The notes below the pieces were generated by a model that did no database searches, was not told where the DNA came from, and worked only from the letters and a program-made list of their open reading frames with translations. A program made the position numbers and the translations under genes. From positions 589,990 to 653,989 of the forward strand of contig RDEW01000025.1 of the NCBI GenBank assembly GCA_011109175.1: DNA of 64,000 nucleotides, read 5' to 3'. The DNA is from Dicyema japonicum (lineage: Eukaryota > Dicyemida > Rhombozoa > Dicyemidae). Shown here in pieces: positions 41,816 to 53,045 of this stretch. Each line of letters starts with the position of its first letter. The stretch's first letter is position 1.

Positions 41816-43671
41816 GATGATTAATATATCACAAAATGGATGAATTTTTAATTTTCGATACCTTTTTTTCGTTTTCGGAGTGCGTGGGGGTTGTTTTTAG
41901 CGATAAATTGTTGTCTGGGAAAGGGGATAGTTTTCCTTCAAAGTCTTCAGCAATGACGACTGTTTTTGGCTTTTCATTTTTCGATATTTCAGCAATCTTC
42001 GACAGTTTTTTTGCTGTTTTACAATATTATGTACTTTTTTTCGTTTTATCAGTGGTTTCAACTGATCTTTTTATTTTGTCACGTGTGAGTCTCTGCTTCT
42101 CAGGCTTTTGCGTTTTTTCTTCCTTAGTTTCTTCAAACTCCTCTTTATGTTCGGTTATCTCGACGTCTATTTTTGAGGGGAGATTATTAGTTCCCTCTTC
42201 AATCTGAATATTTCTCAATGTGGCGTCGAAATTCAAAGTTTTTAATTCCTGAGAAACCTTAGAAGCTTTCGTTCTTTTTCTTTGGCTTTCATTCGGTTCT
42301 GATTTTTTCATTATAACTGAATTCCTTCTCACTGAATCGGGGAACTTTGATTTCAACTCAAATCTATTTCCCCTTCACCTCCGTTTATACTGATTCCGGT
42401 TTTATGAATAAAATTTAATATGTCCCCCGTAAATTCGCACCCTATTTTAGCCGAAGTTGATTCCTCCATAAAAAGACAAAAAACTGCTTTTCTTGATTTC
42501 TCCGCTTTTGATGCTTTGTGGTAAAAATTCATAAAATCAACCTGAGCCTTCCTGAATCTCATTCGAAGGTTTATATCCTCTGTTTTCCGATCCGTGCTCT
42601 TCTTGTTCGCAGAACTAAATGAGTGACAACCTTTACTTTCAGAATGTCCCCCGTTTTTCGAGCCATCACGTAAACGTCCGAATTACTTATTCTACCATGT
42701 TCGGACTTTTCGATTTCCCCCACATCCTTCGAACTCTCCATATCCAACTACTTATCACTAAACTTGAAAACCAATTCTGTTGCTTTTTTGTGATTTTTGC
42801 AGTTGTCTATATAATCAAACCCCATCACCTGGAGTGCCACGTGCAGTGATTACGATGCATTGAAGCATAACTTATTTCACCACATTTATTTTACCTTTAC
42901 GAGCCAACCTAGCGAGATATTCTTCCCCAGAAATGTCCCTCCTTCCTATGGATTATTTATCCCAAAACTTTTTTTGCCATTTTTTCTTGGATTAGCACTT
43001 TTGAAATTTTATTTACACTACTGGCTTTCTTGATTTTTAAAATTTGTTGTGGTTCTGCCTGCTCGTTGAAATATTTATTCAGTTTTTCATCGGAGGATTT
43101 CTTAATACGCAAAATAGAAACTTTTGAAACGAAAAAGTCACCTTTTTTGCAAAAAACTGAACTTTTGGGAAGAGATCGAACTGTGAATTAAATAAACGGG
43201 ACCACTTATTTTTTTGAAGACTTTTAATCGCTGTTTTGACTTTACCGTTAATTTCAAATGGTAAATCACCATGGAGACATGTTGGGACTGATCAACCCAA
43301 CTTGAACTTTTTCTCTTCTCTGTTTGACTCGCCATTATGCGTGAAATTAGGTCATTCGTGTTTTCCCTCTTTTTCTTAGTTGATATGAGACAAATATGTA
43401 CTTGGTGGATGTAATATTTGTAAGCAGATGTTATATCATCCACGTCTATTGAGTATGAATCTCCGCCGATTGAACCTTTCCTGGAAATTGAAGCAATTTT
43501 CCCTTGCCCTGTTGTGAATGTCCTCGGAAGATGTGTGTTAGGTTTGTTAGATTGAAGAAATTGTGAGCCAAGTACTTTGTTTGTTGAATAGTCTTTGTTT
43601 ATTTCTCCATTAAAAAATTTAGAAAATTGTGATGTATCGTTCATTCTGGATAATTGCGAACTATCGATCAT
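41046..43671 (-). CDS. Charged multi-exon gene of unknown function
   Basis: Minus-strand gene assembled from open stretches joined by short introns. It starts near 43671 (M-I-D-S-S-Q-L-S-R-M) and continues through a Ser/Thr-rich part with G-S-I-G-G-D-S-Y-S-I-D-V-D-D. A probable 27-nt intron follows, then a basic part, W-V-D-Q-S-Q-H, K-S-L-Q-K-N-K-W-S-R-L-F, a K-rich segment to about 42990, and Lys/Glu-rich exons 42562-41830 with a 21-nt intron at 42014-42034. The last exons (41815-41046) include coiled-coil-like R-R-K-L-I-E-R-K-K-E, a 25-nt intron (41262-41286) and P-E-M-D-I-S-K-L-P-P-K-L-L-E-E-F. Not all joins were fixed (42360-42990 is uncertain). No family was recognised; composition suggests a nuclear protein. 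Its 3' third is duplicated at 1-868. Confidence 0.55.
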
Positions 43672-43749
43672 ATATGTCAGATTGAGGTGTTTAATCACAC
43701 GTAAATTGTTAATTTGACCAAAAAATATTATGAGGTGAATTTTGATAGA

Positions 43750-43870
43750 GACTGGAACGTAAGCTCGGCCATAGCCACCATCCAAAGGAGTTCCCCCTAG
43801 AACTTCCTTCAAATCGGAGCACGCGAAGGCTGCTGAAGGAAGCCGGGATCACCTTAATTTTTTCATTCTG
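43750..43870 (+). mobile_element. LINE 3' end
   Basis: Encodes R-R-L-L-K-E-A-G-I-T followed by gggatcaccttaattt, the shared C-terminus and tail start of the CR1/Jockey-like LINEs (compare 31500-31525). Only the last coding bases remain. It lies just upstream of the minus-strand gene start. Confidence 0.65.
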
Positions 43871-44069
43871 ACTATGACGGTGGTTTCAGGTCGCTTGGCA
43901 AGGTCTGTTGGTTGCAATTGCATGAAGTTTTCTCTAAGAACAGTGACCCACGTGAAAACCAGAAATGAAAAAAATCGGATTACCCATTTCACTGCATTCA
44001 CTAATAAGGGAAGGTAAGGAGATAAATCATGCATCCTCAAATCCTTTCCGGAAAACGAGGATACTTCTA

Positions 44070-44365
44070 AAATGGATCACATCTTCTTTTCCTCGTGAAA
44101 TTCGGGTAAGCCTGGTGCGCCTCCGCTGCGGCCACCACGTGGGTCTAAATGCCTCTAAATACAAAACCAGACAGGCAAAGTCGCCACTTTTCCCTACACT
44201 TGATAACCAGGGACAAATTACTCTGCAGAAATTTGGGGAGACACTTTGGGAAGGATCACTTTTGGACGGTTTGAGAGAGTCCGGGAGTTACTAAAAGTCA
44301 CTTAATTAGTTAGGCATTGGCACTTTCTTAGTGGCCTTGGGTTTCTTAAATAAATAAACTTCAAC
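44070..44365 (+). mobile_element. LINE C-terminus and tail
   Basis: Encodes L-V-R-L-R-C-G-H-H-V-G-L-N, as in 55480-55520 (L-R-C-G-H-H-L-N-L), and ends L-R-E-S-G-S-Y plus stop. The tail cacttaattagttaggc...gtggccttgggtttcttaaataaataaa follows. The zinc-type cysteines that usually follow the C-G-H-H segment are lost here. A second short tail with M-E-T-G-I-T and gggatcacttaattt is at 44475-44520. Confidence 0.8.
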
Positions 44366-44369
44366 AAAA

Positions 44370-45020
44370 GTGTATACAACGACCGTCAAATTATATGCTG
44401 ATAAATTACTTTGGAAACTTTGATAACTTATTTTATGAGGGTTACCGTTTTGTAATCACACTTGTACTAATAAGATGGGCATGGAGACTGGGATCACTTA
44501 ATTTGGCGATAACTCGTGTTTCCCGGGGGTAATTTTCTATTAACGTTATAATCCAAGCCCGAATTATGGGTCCTCTAGTGTGGACTAAGATTTTTTTTAT
44601 TTCTAACGGCATTTTAGTCCAAATTCCTGTAATGTTGATGTTATTAAGTCAGAATTGTGGATTTTAATAAAAACTGAAGGATTAGCAAAAATGAAGTTTG
44701 CCTATCTCATTTCAAAATATCCTTTCCCTCTTCACTGATATAGTGGAACTGGTTTCCTTAGGATCATCACTGCGGAATCGGATTGTTCACGTACTCACAA
44801 GCAAAAAACAAGAACGGTAAAGTTTATCAGGCTTATTGGGCGGTTTGCAAGACTGAGGAAAGGAGAACCTTGAATGACACGATGGCTCTTCCAGAACATT
44901 AGGCTTTCGATCATGATTCGTAACTCCCATTGTGTGCTCAATGCCTGCATACCATAATAGAGACCTTACAATTGACTTTTAAAGGTTCTCATTCAAAATT
45001 GCCTTTTCAAAGTGCCTCTA
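44370..45020. other. No gene; weak SINE A trace
   Basis: 44760-44800 contains ggatcatcactgcggaa and cggattgt, resembling the middle of SINE A. Nothing else recognised. Confidence 0.4.
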
Positions 45021-45030
45021 ATCAAAAAGA

Positions 45031-45250
45031 TTAAAAAAGATGACTTTTTACCTAAAGATATAGAGGACCTTGGTATAATGTTCCACTTACCCATAGACCC
45101 GTTAAAATCAATATATAAGATTTAAAAAAGATGACTTTTTTACCTAAAGATGTCGAGGACCTTGTCACTTCCATTTACCCATAGTACTCATTAAAATCAA
45201 TTTTTATAATATTTAAAAAGATGACTTTATCTAAGAATGTCGTTTTGCTA
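45031..45250 (+). repeat. 91-bp tandem repeat, about 2.3 units
   Basis: The phrase ttaaaaaagatgacttttt recurs at 45031 and 45122, and as ttaaaaagatgactttatct at 45213, a constant 91-nt step. Units also share acctaaagat, gaggaccttg, acttacccatag and ttaaaatcaat. The third unit is partial. Confidence 0.88.
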
Positions 45251-45299
45251 AAATCTCGTGATGTTTATTGATGAACTTATCTAAAACTTGAAAAAAATT

Positions 45300-46015
45300 A
45301 ATTGAGGCCATTTGAATGGACACGCTTTTAGCTATCAACGAAAATTCATCAGAAAATCGAAATCATTGGAGTTCTTGTATTGCATCTTCAAGTAATGAGA
45401 TTGGTCAATATTAGACGATTCAGGTTGGGGCATCAAGATTGCATCAACACCTGGACCATCTTAACGTTTGGTTAGAGGACAACAGCCATCAATTAGCCCT
45501 GAGAAATCAGTCAGGAAACTAAGGAAACTAAGCAGACGAACGGTAGAGATAAATGTGGATAATGCACGATATCCCGTTTAACTAACACCTGAAAATCATG
45601 GTAATCAATTCACACCCATGTGTGTTTTTCTCAGCATGTCGAAAACCTGATTATCAAATGTGAGAAAAATATAACCTTCTGAAAAGCCTTTCATGGCTGG
45701 AGGGCTGGAAACTACCCAGTCATGAACTCTGTCTTCAAACAGTACATTGAGCCCATCTACTATTTGTGCTTCCAGGATCCGGTTATCTTTTGGAAAAATT
45801 TCATGAAGATCGAAGCCCTCCCAAAAAGGACTTTTAAAGTACGATGGACTTCTAGAAAGGTCTTCACCCCAATTCCTCTGGATTTCCTAATGAAGGATTA
45901 TTTATTACCTCCAGGCTTACAATTTTTTAAACCCAGCAAAAGCAGTCACAACTAATTCAAGGAAGGAACATCTGTATGTCTATCCTCCAATAGTCCATTA
46001 CAGGATTCCGCTTCT
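45300..46015. other. Mostly unassigned; possible LINE scrap
   Basis: 45722-45955 is open with F-K-Q-Y-I-E-P-I near its start, like the (Y/F)-K-Q-(Y/F)-(I/V)-E-P motif of the CR1/Jockey-like LINE C-terminus, but the rest does not match. Remaining sequence is unassigned. Confidence 0.35.
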
Positions 46016-46019
46016 GAAG

Positions 46020-46135
46020 AGAGGTGTAGAAGTAGGTCCTCCTCTTCCATTTTCATCGCACGTCCTATCGTCGTGCGCGTCACTTCATTCATAGGCGGAA
46101 GGGTTTTCATAAAGGCAATCTTCACCAGTGGATTG
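46020..46135 (-). mobile_element. SINE B 3' fragment
   Basis: The minus strand reads gaagattgccttatgaaa-like sequence, then gaatgaagtgacg and cgataggacgtg, as in the 3' half of SINE B at 53000-53045. The head is missing. Confidence 0.6.
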
Positions 46136-46265
46136 TCATGGAGAATGAAGGATTATACCGTACAAATGACATTTGATTCAATAGACTTGAAATTATCTTT
46201 CAATTATTAGTTGGCTTAGCTGTCGCCCTATTAATGATAAATTGGATTGATTAAATGCAGGATTG

Positions 46266-47316
46266 ATGGACCAAGAGAATACTGAAAATATTCTGAAAAA
46301 GTTCAGAAATGAACAAGATCGGGAATTCTCTAAACTAACTGCTCACTAGTTCATGGAAACGTGGAACCATTACTATAAGGATGGTTTCCTTATGTTTTAT
46401 TCAAGGAAACTGTTATATTGATGAAACTGAGATGGACAGTTTTTTGAAAGATTTGGTTTCCATCGTTACCACGGGGAATAAAGGTCGTGAGGTGACCTTA
46501 TATTTGAGTCTTCCAGGCCATTTCGCTAGTAGCGTTCAAGGAACTTAAGAAGACTTTTTTGGAGGCTTATGATGACAACAAGGACGGGAGAATAGAACTG
46601 ATGTAAGTAAGTGTAGTTTGAATCAGTTTGAGATGACAAACATTCTCCCAGCGGATGAAAACTTTTTACTATTTTTCATGAAGGAATTCCAACTCAATTC
46701 AAGCATGGAGTTTATGAAGATTTGGCTGAAATGCGACGAGGACTTTAACGGATTATCGAGAAAGCAGAATTAAATGTACCAATTGGCAGTTATTAGAACT
46801 TCCTGCGATACTTGCTAGAGAAGCAAGGGTACCATGATGTCCCTGATTTTAAGATAAAATATTATTGCGAAATTATGGTAAGGACAGACTGATTTTAGAT
46901 GGTTATTTTCGACTCTAATAAATACGGCAAACTTGACCTACAGGAAGTGGCACGGTACATAGTGTGGTAACCGCTTAAGTCTGCTTCCAGTAAAAGAGAA
47001 CTTTGTGGCTAACAGGTGGTTCAAAAAGACACAGTTACTCAGTAAGGAAGACGTGGAAGGAATATTCTGGAACGTGGACAAAGTTAAAAATTACTTATAT
47101 TGTAGGGGAAAAGAAACGTGATTGATAGAGAAGAATTGGCTGAGTTTATTCAACTATTATATGAAATATCAAATCAGGCAATAATCCTGATGAATTTAGA
47201 CTCCAAATTCTGATGAAGTATACGACATCACTGATATGCTTATGAAAATATCACCAATCGAAGGACTAATCGACAAGAAAACTCTCCTATCTACCATAAT
47301 GTCTTACAAAATATAA
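46266..47316 (+). pseudogene. Calbindin/calretinin/secretagogin-like six-EF-hand gene, damaged
   Basis: Cytosolic calcium sensor/buffer family. Spliced exons give the calbindin order: F-M-E-T-W with a first EF-hand (G-N-C-Y-I-D-E-T-E-M); A-F-K-E-L-K-K-T-F with [27 protein letters not shown] with D-E-D-F-N-G; F-L-R-Y-L-L-E-K; V-I-F-D-S-N-K-Y-G-K-L-D-L-Q-E-V; L-L-P-V-K-E-N-F; W-N-V-D-K...V-I-D-R-E-E-L. Introns: 46384-46405, 46487-46508, 46776-46796, 46878-46898, 46955-46979 and 47083-47105 (21-25 nt). Three lesions: TAG at 46347-46349 where the family has Gln, a missing base near 46752-46756, and no canonical acceptor for the intron at about 46602. Either a young pseudogene or a gene with assembly errors. 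Confidence 0.85.
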
Positions 47317-47639
47317 ATTGAAGAATAATCTAACAAAATATTAATTTTAAATTAAAAAATTTAAAAAACTACTAATAATTATTGTGACCGGTTCTAAATG
47401 AGGTAGGCTGAAAACGAGACGTAAAATCGATTTAACCGTTAAAGCCGTTTAACGTATGACCGAAAGTTAACGCTAACCGCTATAGACTGTTAAATCTGAG
47501 TCGTTAAGTATCGAAACCCAACAGAGCATTAATTACTATCATTTAGACAGCAATGGAATCCTGGAACCGGAACAGTAATTTATTCGAAACAGGAATTAGG
47601 AGTTTAAGAGATATTTTAACGAGTCCACTTATGCAGCCT

Positions 47640-49870
47640 GGACACTTCCGATGCACCCCATCTCCACTTAGTTTTGTTCTAGCGTCGGATCCCATTAATC
47701 CTCTTCTCCATAATGTATTTTACTGAGAGCAAGAATCCTGTTTCTTCTGTACTCAGGACGTCACGCAGCTTTCTCCCCAAGGCTAACTTTACTGCTGACT
47801 CCTCGAGTTTTTCAGAAGACATTATTCTTTCCTCTGTCGTGAAAGTACCAGGCTTCACATCCGTATAGTAACTCTGAATCCTCCTGAAGATAAATAAGAA
47901 GGTCTACCAAGCTAACGAACATCTTGCGTGTGCAGAGGAGCGCTTGCAACGCCTTCTTCCTCTTTCGCCTGATTTCCTCCCAATCGATAACTACCTCGAG
48001 GTAACGGAGTGAATGTACTCTCGGATATCAAGTGAATAAGGCTGTGCATGATGTCTCCGTAGGCGACTAATCCTCATGAAACTGGACTTCTCAGTAGAGA
48101 GTTTCATCCCTCTCTTGGAGCACCAATCCTACACTCGGTCAGTGAACAACTTGATTCTTCTTTCTGATAATGTTGACTTCCCAGACATATCCATAATTAG
48201 TATATCTTCTTCGTATCCGGAGTAGGGAAATCTGACAAAAATACATTAAACAAAAGGGGCTCAAGACGGAGCCCTGTGGAACACCCCTCTTCAGTAGGAT
48301 ATCTCTTAACATGTTTCCTCCAACACGTACTCGGGAAGTCCGTCCTGTTAGGAAATCCTTTATCCATGTGAAGAGTTTCTTTTGGATGTCAGCAGCAGCT
48401 AGCCTTGATAGGAGGGCTTCATGCCACACGCTATCGAAAGCCTTGGACAGGTCCAAACATACTAGGTTGACTTGCCTCTTGAATTCCAGACCTTTCAGTA
48501 CCACCGAATGCATGTAGTGGATACAATCAGTGCTGGATTTCCCAGGTCTGAAGCCACATTGTTCCGCGAGGAAGAAACCACTCTCTTCTACGTGCTCGTT
48601 TAACCTCTTGAAGATAGTTCGCTAAGCAATCTTGGAGATAAAGCGAATTAGGCTGATCGGCCGTAGTTAAGAAGGTCCTTCCCCGACTTTCCTGGTTTAA
48701 AGATCATCCAGACAATGGAAGTTTTCCAGCGTCTTGGGACATATCCATGATCAATGCTTGCGTTAAATAAGTTCCTTAGTACGAGCAGCTAATCCTCTGG
48801 ACCTTCCTTGAACATTCTCATGCTAACATGATCATGTCCAGGAGCGTTAGCTTTGCATGCTCTGATGGCAACCACGACTTCTCTATCGTTATCCTCATAT
48901 TGGTATCTTTGAGACCATCTGGAGAATAGGTAAGAAGTTCTTGTGAAGCTTCCAACTCTTCCCCCGGGATAACCTCCACTGGGTTGACTCCCTGGATACG
49001 GTCCAGTTGCCCCTTAAAGATATCTGGGGCTTATTCCGCAGAATATGACCCACCTTCTGACTTGTTCAAGGAGATTTTCATATTATCGTTCTCCTGGCCA
49101 GTTATTATTTTGTAGATCTTCCAGAACGAGGGGTCTTTGGTGTTTAGTTTGCTTGCCTCGACTCTCCAACTTCGTTCTAGAGTCAGTATTGTTCTCCCTT
49201 CAATGGCTTTTTCGATTATCTTTAGCTGTCCGGTCAATGTTATCCGGTCCATCCAGTCTACACATCTTCTGAGTTCTGTCGATTTTTTCTTTGATCGGTG
49301 ATAAGGTAGTAGGAGAGATATCAAAGCTTTTCCTGCGATTAGCACCGGACAGTTTCCTCTTGGCATACAGCGACAAGTATCGTTCCATGATAATTGCAAG
49401 GTCTTGCTCCGTGTTGTCAATTTTGACCAGGGAATTAGGTCCCTCCGTCCAACATTTGAGATTCTTTGTGATGTAATTCCTATATTGTTACCAGTTTATC
49501 CTGAACAGGTCATATCCCGTGAACACACCATCCGCCGTATCTGGGGTCAGGTATAGTGCTGATTCCTGTGGGATGTGGTCGCTGCCGATGTCCTCCAAGA
49601 TCTTAGGCCTCTCCACATAGGAGCAGAAATGTGGTGAGATTAAGAAAAACACCAAGCATATCTCCTCCGTGGTAAGAAAAGTGATTCGGCGCTTCCGATG
49701 TCATGATTTCGAAACCAGCCTTCTCTTCCAGTTTTTCTAGTCTGAATCCGTCCCGTTAGTTCCGAAGCATCCGTAATTAACGTTTTTTGGCGTTTAGATC
49801 GCCTACCAACAGACATGTCATTTCACAGCGGAAAAGTAAAGAAAATCGATTGCTAAAGAAAAGTAACAAA
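47640..49870 (-). mobile_element. LINE (Jockey-like), endonuclease end to RT, decayed
   Basis: On the minus strand from 49810: V-G-D-L-N-A-K (endonuclease), the pre-RT linker with D-P-S-F-W-K-I-Y (about 49110), an A-P-G motif region near 48840, R-F-I-S-K-I-A-type finger remains, palm A C-L-D-L-S-K-A-F-D-S-V (48465-48430), R-G-V-P-Q-G-S-V-L-S-P (48290-48255), and a damaged palm C near 48210. A post-RT part runs down to about 47660. Many frameshifts. The longest LINE copy in the window. Confidence 0.87.
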
Positions 49871-49989
49871 CAAATCGATAGCTCCCCGAGATTAGTCAAA
49901 TGTTTTTCAAGCGTGTCACTTTCTCGTGGAGAAAACTACTTAAATTTGTAGACAACCTATCCAACCTCTCTCCCTTAATAAACAACTTT

Positions 49990-50400
49990 GCTTGGTAATG
50001 AGCTCTTTATTTTATTTATTTATTTAACCCAAGACCACGGTAAAACAAAACTAATTATCACGTGATCCCAATGCATTTTAACAAAGACCTCATCTTTGCC
50101 CGTCGTTCTTCCTTCGTGCCCGCACATGAACGTACTGGACGGCTGCCTGAATTTTCAGGGCCAATTTCCCGTGATCTGGAGTCAAGTCTCATAAGGGCGT
50201 CCAGAGGCGTAGGTTCCGGGTCGATGATCTTCACAAATCCAACGCTCCGTTACTCTGTAAGCCTCTTTTGCATTTCCTCAATTTTCCTCATATTTGTCCA
50301 AGATATGGACGGACCCCACGAGGCGCATGCATATGAGAAACATGGCTCGATGTATTGTTTGTATACGTTCATCAAGACTGGGTGAGTACTACTCTTCCAT
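49990..50400 (-). mobile_element. LINE (CR1/Jockey-like) C-terminus and tail
   Basis: The minus strand encodes Y-K-Q-Y-I-E-P-C-F-S-Y-A-C-A-S-W-G (50355-50305) and ends K-M-R-S-L-L-K-C-I-G-I-T plus stop. The tail gggatcacgtgataattag...taccgtggtcttgggttaaataaataaa follows. Closest relative in the window is 28978-29345. Confidence 0.88.
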
Positions 50401-50566
50401 ATTCCCGGTAAACTTTTCAATACGTTCAGTAATGAGCTCTGTGATTATTAGTACTTAATGACAAAAATAAATTATAATTAATTTTTATATTAAATTGAAG
50501 TTATTTAACAGATTAAATAAGACTAACAGGAGTACTATGGTCAACTGGCTCCCTAAGAAAATTTTA

Positions 50567-52561
50567 CTACAAAATATACATGTTTTCAATGTTAAAGATT
50601 GGAAACGACAAATTCATGGAATTTATGCCTTTTAAGCCAAACAGTTTTTCAACCTTTGCCACTAAACTATGAAATAATGAAAACTCACGTGGGTAAATTA
50701 TTTTTTTTCTAATCCTATGCACAACAGTAACAATTATAAGCAGAATCAAAACGACAGCTACAACACTTGCCGCAATAATCTTATTACGATAGTTGGAGGC
50801 GTCTTCTATGATCTCTGCAACTTATTACTTAGAGACTAACCTTCATCGAGGACTTTAAGGGCCGTACTTTTAGTAATAAGTGATCCTGCTTTGAACATAC
50901 ACTGATAAATTCCGGTGTCAGTTGAGTTTCTTGAGTAGTTGATCTCCAGAAAGCTACGATTAACTACCATATGCTACCAAGTCAGTGTATTTGAATCAGT
51001 TAAGTAGCTAATGTTTTTTGAGCTGTTTTTGGTTAATACAACTCCGTCCTTGGTCCACCACATGATTGGTTCCTCATCTCCCGAGAATTTAACTCTGGCT
51101 GTGTATGACAAAGTCGAGACATTTGAGTTTAAAATGGCGGTTGGAGGAAGGTCAATAATGAAGTAGGGAGGTTCTATCAGGTGATTATAAGGTGCTTACG
51201 AGTATAATTAGCATGAGCGTAAGTCATTTGTGTCCCCAAGTTGTTGCTAATGACGGCTTGAATGTTACCGAATATTGAAGGTGTCAAAATCAAAGACATA
51301 GAGGTGTTGCTGATGATTCTAAAATATTCGTTTTCTGATTTATTAAACACCACAAAGTACCAATTAGTTCCCTTCCATTGAGGTACCATTTGACGGTAAT
51401 TGGAGTACCGAATTTTCCGGGGTAAATATTAACATTAAAGTAGCATTGATTCTCGATATTTCTGCAGTCCCTTAACTGAGATAAAATTTTTGGGATTTCT
51501 ACGAGTAATTTTAATGCTCCCACCAGGAATCACAATTGTGAAGTTTATTTTCGAACTTTCCTTTTTGCTGACTTGGCATGAAAACTTGTGTGATCCAACT
51601 GGTCTCTTGAATAGTAATTCTTCGGGAATTATGGTCCCATTTTCATTTTTATAGACAACATTACTAAAATAAATAATCTTCTTTACTTTATGAGTCTCAT
51701 TTGGGGGAGACAAATATATCCCAAAGTCTTTGAGCTTATTTTTCTATTAAAATAGTTGTATTTGTGCTTATAGTAGTAGAACACGTGGTTGTTTGATGGA
51801 TAAACTATTTTATTCCAGGTCTCTTCACATTTAAGTGTGGCTGGGAATAAATATTTACTTTACTTGAATTGTAGTTAAATCTGAGAACATATTTTTTACC
51901 AAAAATAGAACAGCTGACTAGTTTTTTCTTACCGATATTGGAGATATATAGAGTATCTAAGGTTAGAAAAGTGGGGGACCTGTCATCAAATGAAGTCCGG
52001 GGATGCTGCAGTCGTCAAATTTCATCTTACAGGCCGATGCGAAGGGTAAGGCGTACTCGGGGATCTCCAAAATCTTCAACACGAAGGACTGATTCGTACA
52101 TGCGTTGATTTGACTGTTGTTTGAATATATGAATTTGATTTCTACGGTTATTTATATTCACCACCAGGAATGTAAATTGGGAATGGGGGGTTCACAAAGC
52201 ACGTTTCTTTGTTGTACTTGATGTAGCAAAGTGGCTGAAAACCATTTTCTTTGTTTATGTCAGTTAGGTTGAATTTAGCGGACAGATTCTTGTAGTAATA
52301 AGTTGCAGAGATTTCGTCAGACCATATTCTCTGGCTTGGAATTAATCTTTAAATTTACCATTTGGAGGTCAATGACGGCAGACATTTTATCGTCTCGGTG
52401 GAAGGCCAGTATGTTTTGTAGAGAATCCCATCCAGGGAGTGAGTGAGCAAATATCTGGCGTATTCGAATGAGGTGGGGTTTTGAACGAGTTTAATTGGTG
52501 GACATTCAGATCGGATTAAATTTTGCAGTAAAAGCAATGAAAGGATGAGTTTGGCGTTCAT
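50567..52561 (-). CDS. Ig-superfamily type I membrane receptor
   Basis: Starts at 52561 with a signal peptide (M-N-A-K-L-I-L-S-L-L-L-L). Exons are joined by many 21-25-nt introns; examples resolved in frame lie at about 52330-52355 and 50959-50984. The ectodomain has several Cys-bearing, Ig-like segments: T-L-K-C-E-E-T-W, V-K-W-Y-L-N-G (an Ig C-strand Trp), and a last domain with M-W-W-T-K-D-G and S-T-D-T-G-I-Y-Q-C, the classic D-x-G-x-Y-x-C motif. A transmembrane helix (V-V-A-V-V-L-I-L-L-I-I-V) and a basic R-I-R-K-K stop-transfer are at 50790-50690, then a cytoplasmic tail of about 45 residues to 50567. No enzymatic domain. It could be an adhesion or host-contact receptor; ligand unknown. 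Joins near 51750 are uncertain. Confidence 0.8.
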
Positions 52562-52794
52562 TTTGTTAATCCGCGAATTGCGTGATTTTTGTTAAAATAA
52601 GCATAATATTGTTTATTTTGGAAATATTTGAAACTATAAGTCAAATATATTAATTCAGAAGTTAATTTCCATATTTGGAATTTTTAAGAGGAAGTTTAGT
52701 TGCACTGAAGTAATAAAGTATATTTTTCCACAACAAAAATGTAGTTTTTATCGGTCATTTTATGCAATTTACAGACTGACTGGTATTTATCAAG

Positions 52795-53045
52795 TAGTCG
52801 GCCTTTTGGCTGAACGTAACGTCTGATGACATCGGATCTGAAGGTCGTGGGTTAGCGAAGGTCAATTCTTGTCAAACAGATCCCACTCGTGAGGCGACGA
52901 GTCCTTCTGGCACGACACAGTAGTTAAAAGGGATCTTCCTACCTTTCTTCCTGACCAAATCTTCTGATGAAGATAAAATTATGAAAACTATTACGCTAAA
53001 GAATGAAGTGTTGTCCGCGACGGTAGGACGTGGGACAAAAATGGA
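52795..53045 (+). mobile_element. SINE B, tRNA-like head
   Basis: Begins ggccttttggctgaacgtaa with an A-box-like tggctgaa, then ggtcgtgggtt, a damaged B box (the cgaat part is altered). It ends gacggtaggacgtgggac. Matches the minus-strand copy at 22540-22820. A LINE endonuclease begins directly after it. Confidence 0.75.

Noticed and set aside
42619-42849. Plus-strand ORF of 76 codons
   Set aside because: Antisense to the minus-strand charged-protein gene; no motif or splice support.
36611-45250. CRISPR array from regularly spaced repeats
   Set aside because: Only two or three contiguous 91-nt tandem units with no unique spacers, in a eukaryotic genome.
46347-46349. TAG as a reassigned Gln codon
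   Set aside because: Only one such case in a host gene, together with two other lesions in the same gene; TAG stops in LINEs and the hAT copy fit ordinary decay.
48311-48517. Plus-strand ORF over the RT palm
   Set aside because: Opposite-strand shadow of the minus-strand LINE reverse transcriptase.
50062-50385. Plus-strand ORF of 107 codons
   Set aside because: Shadow of the minus-strand LINE C-terminus ending in G-I-T and its tail.
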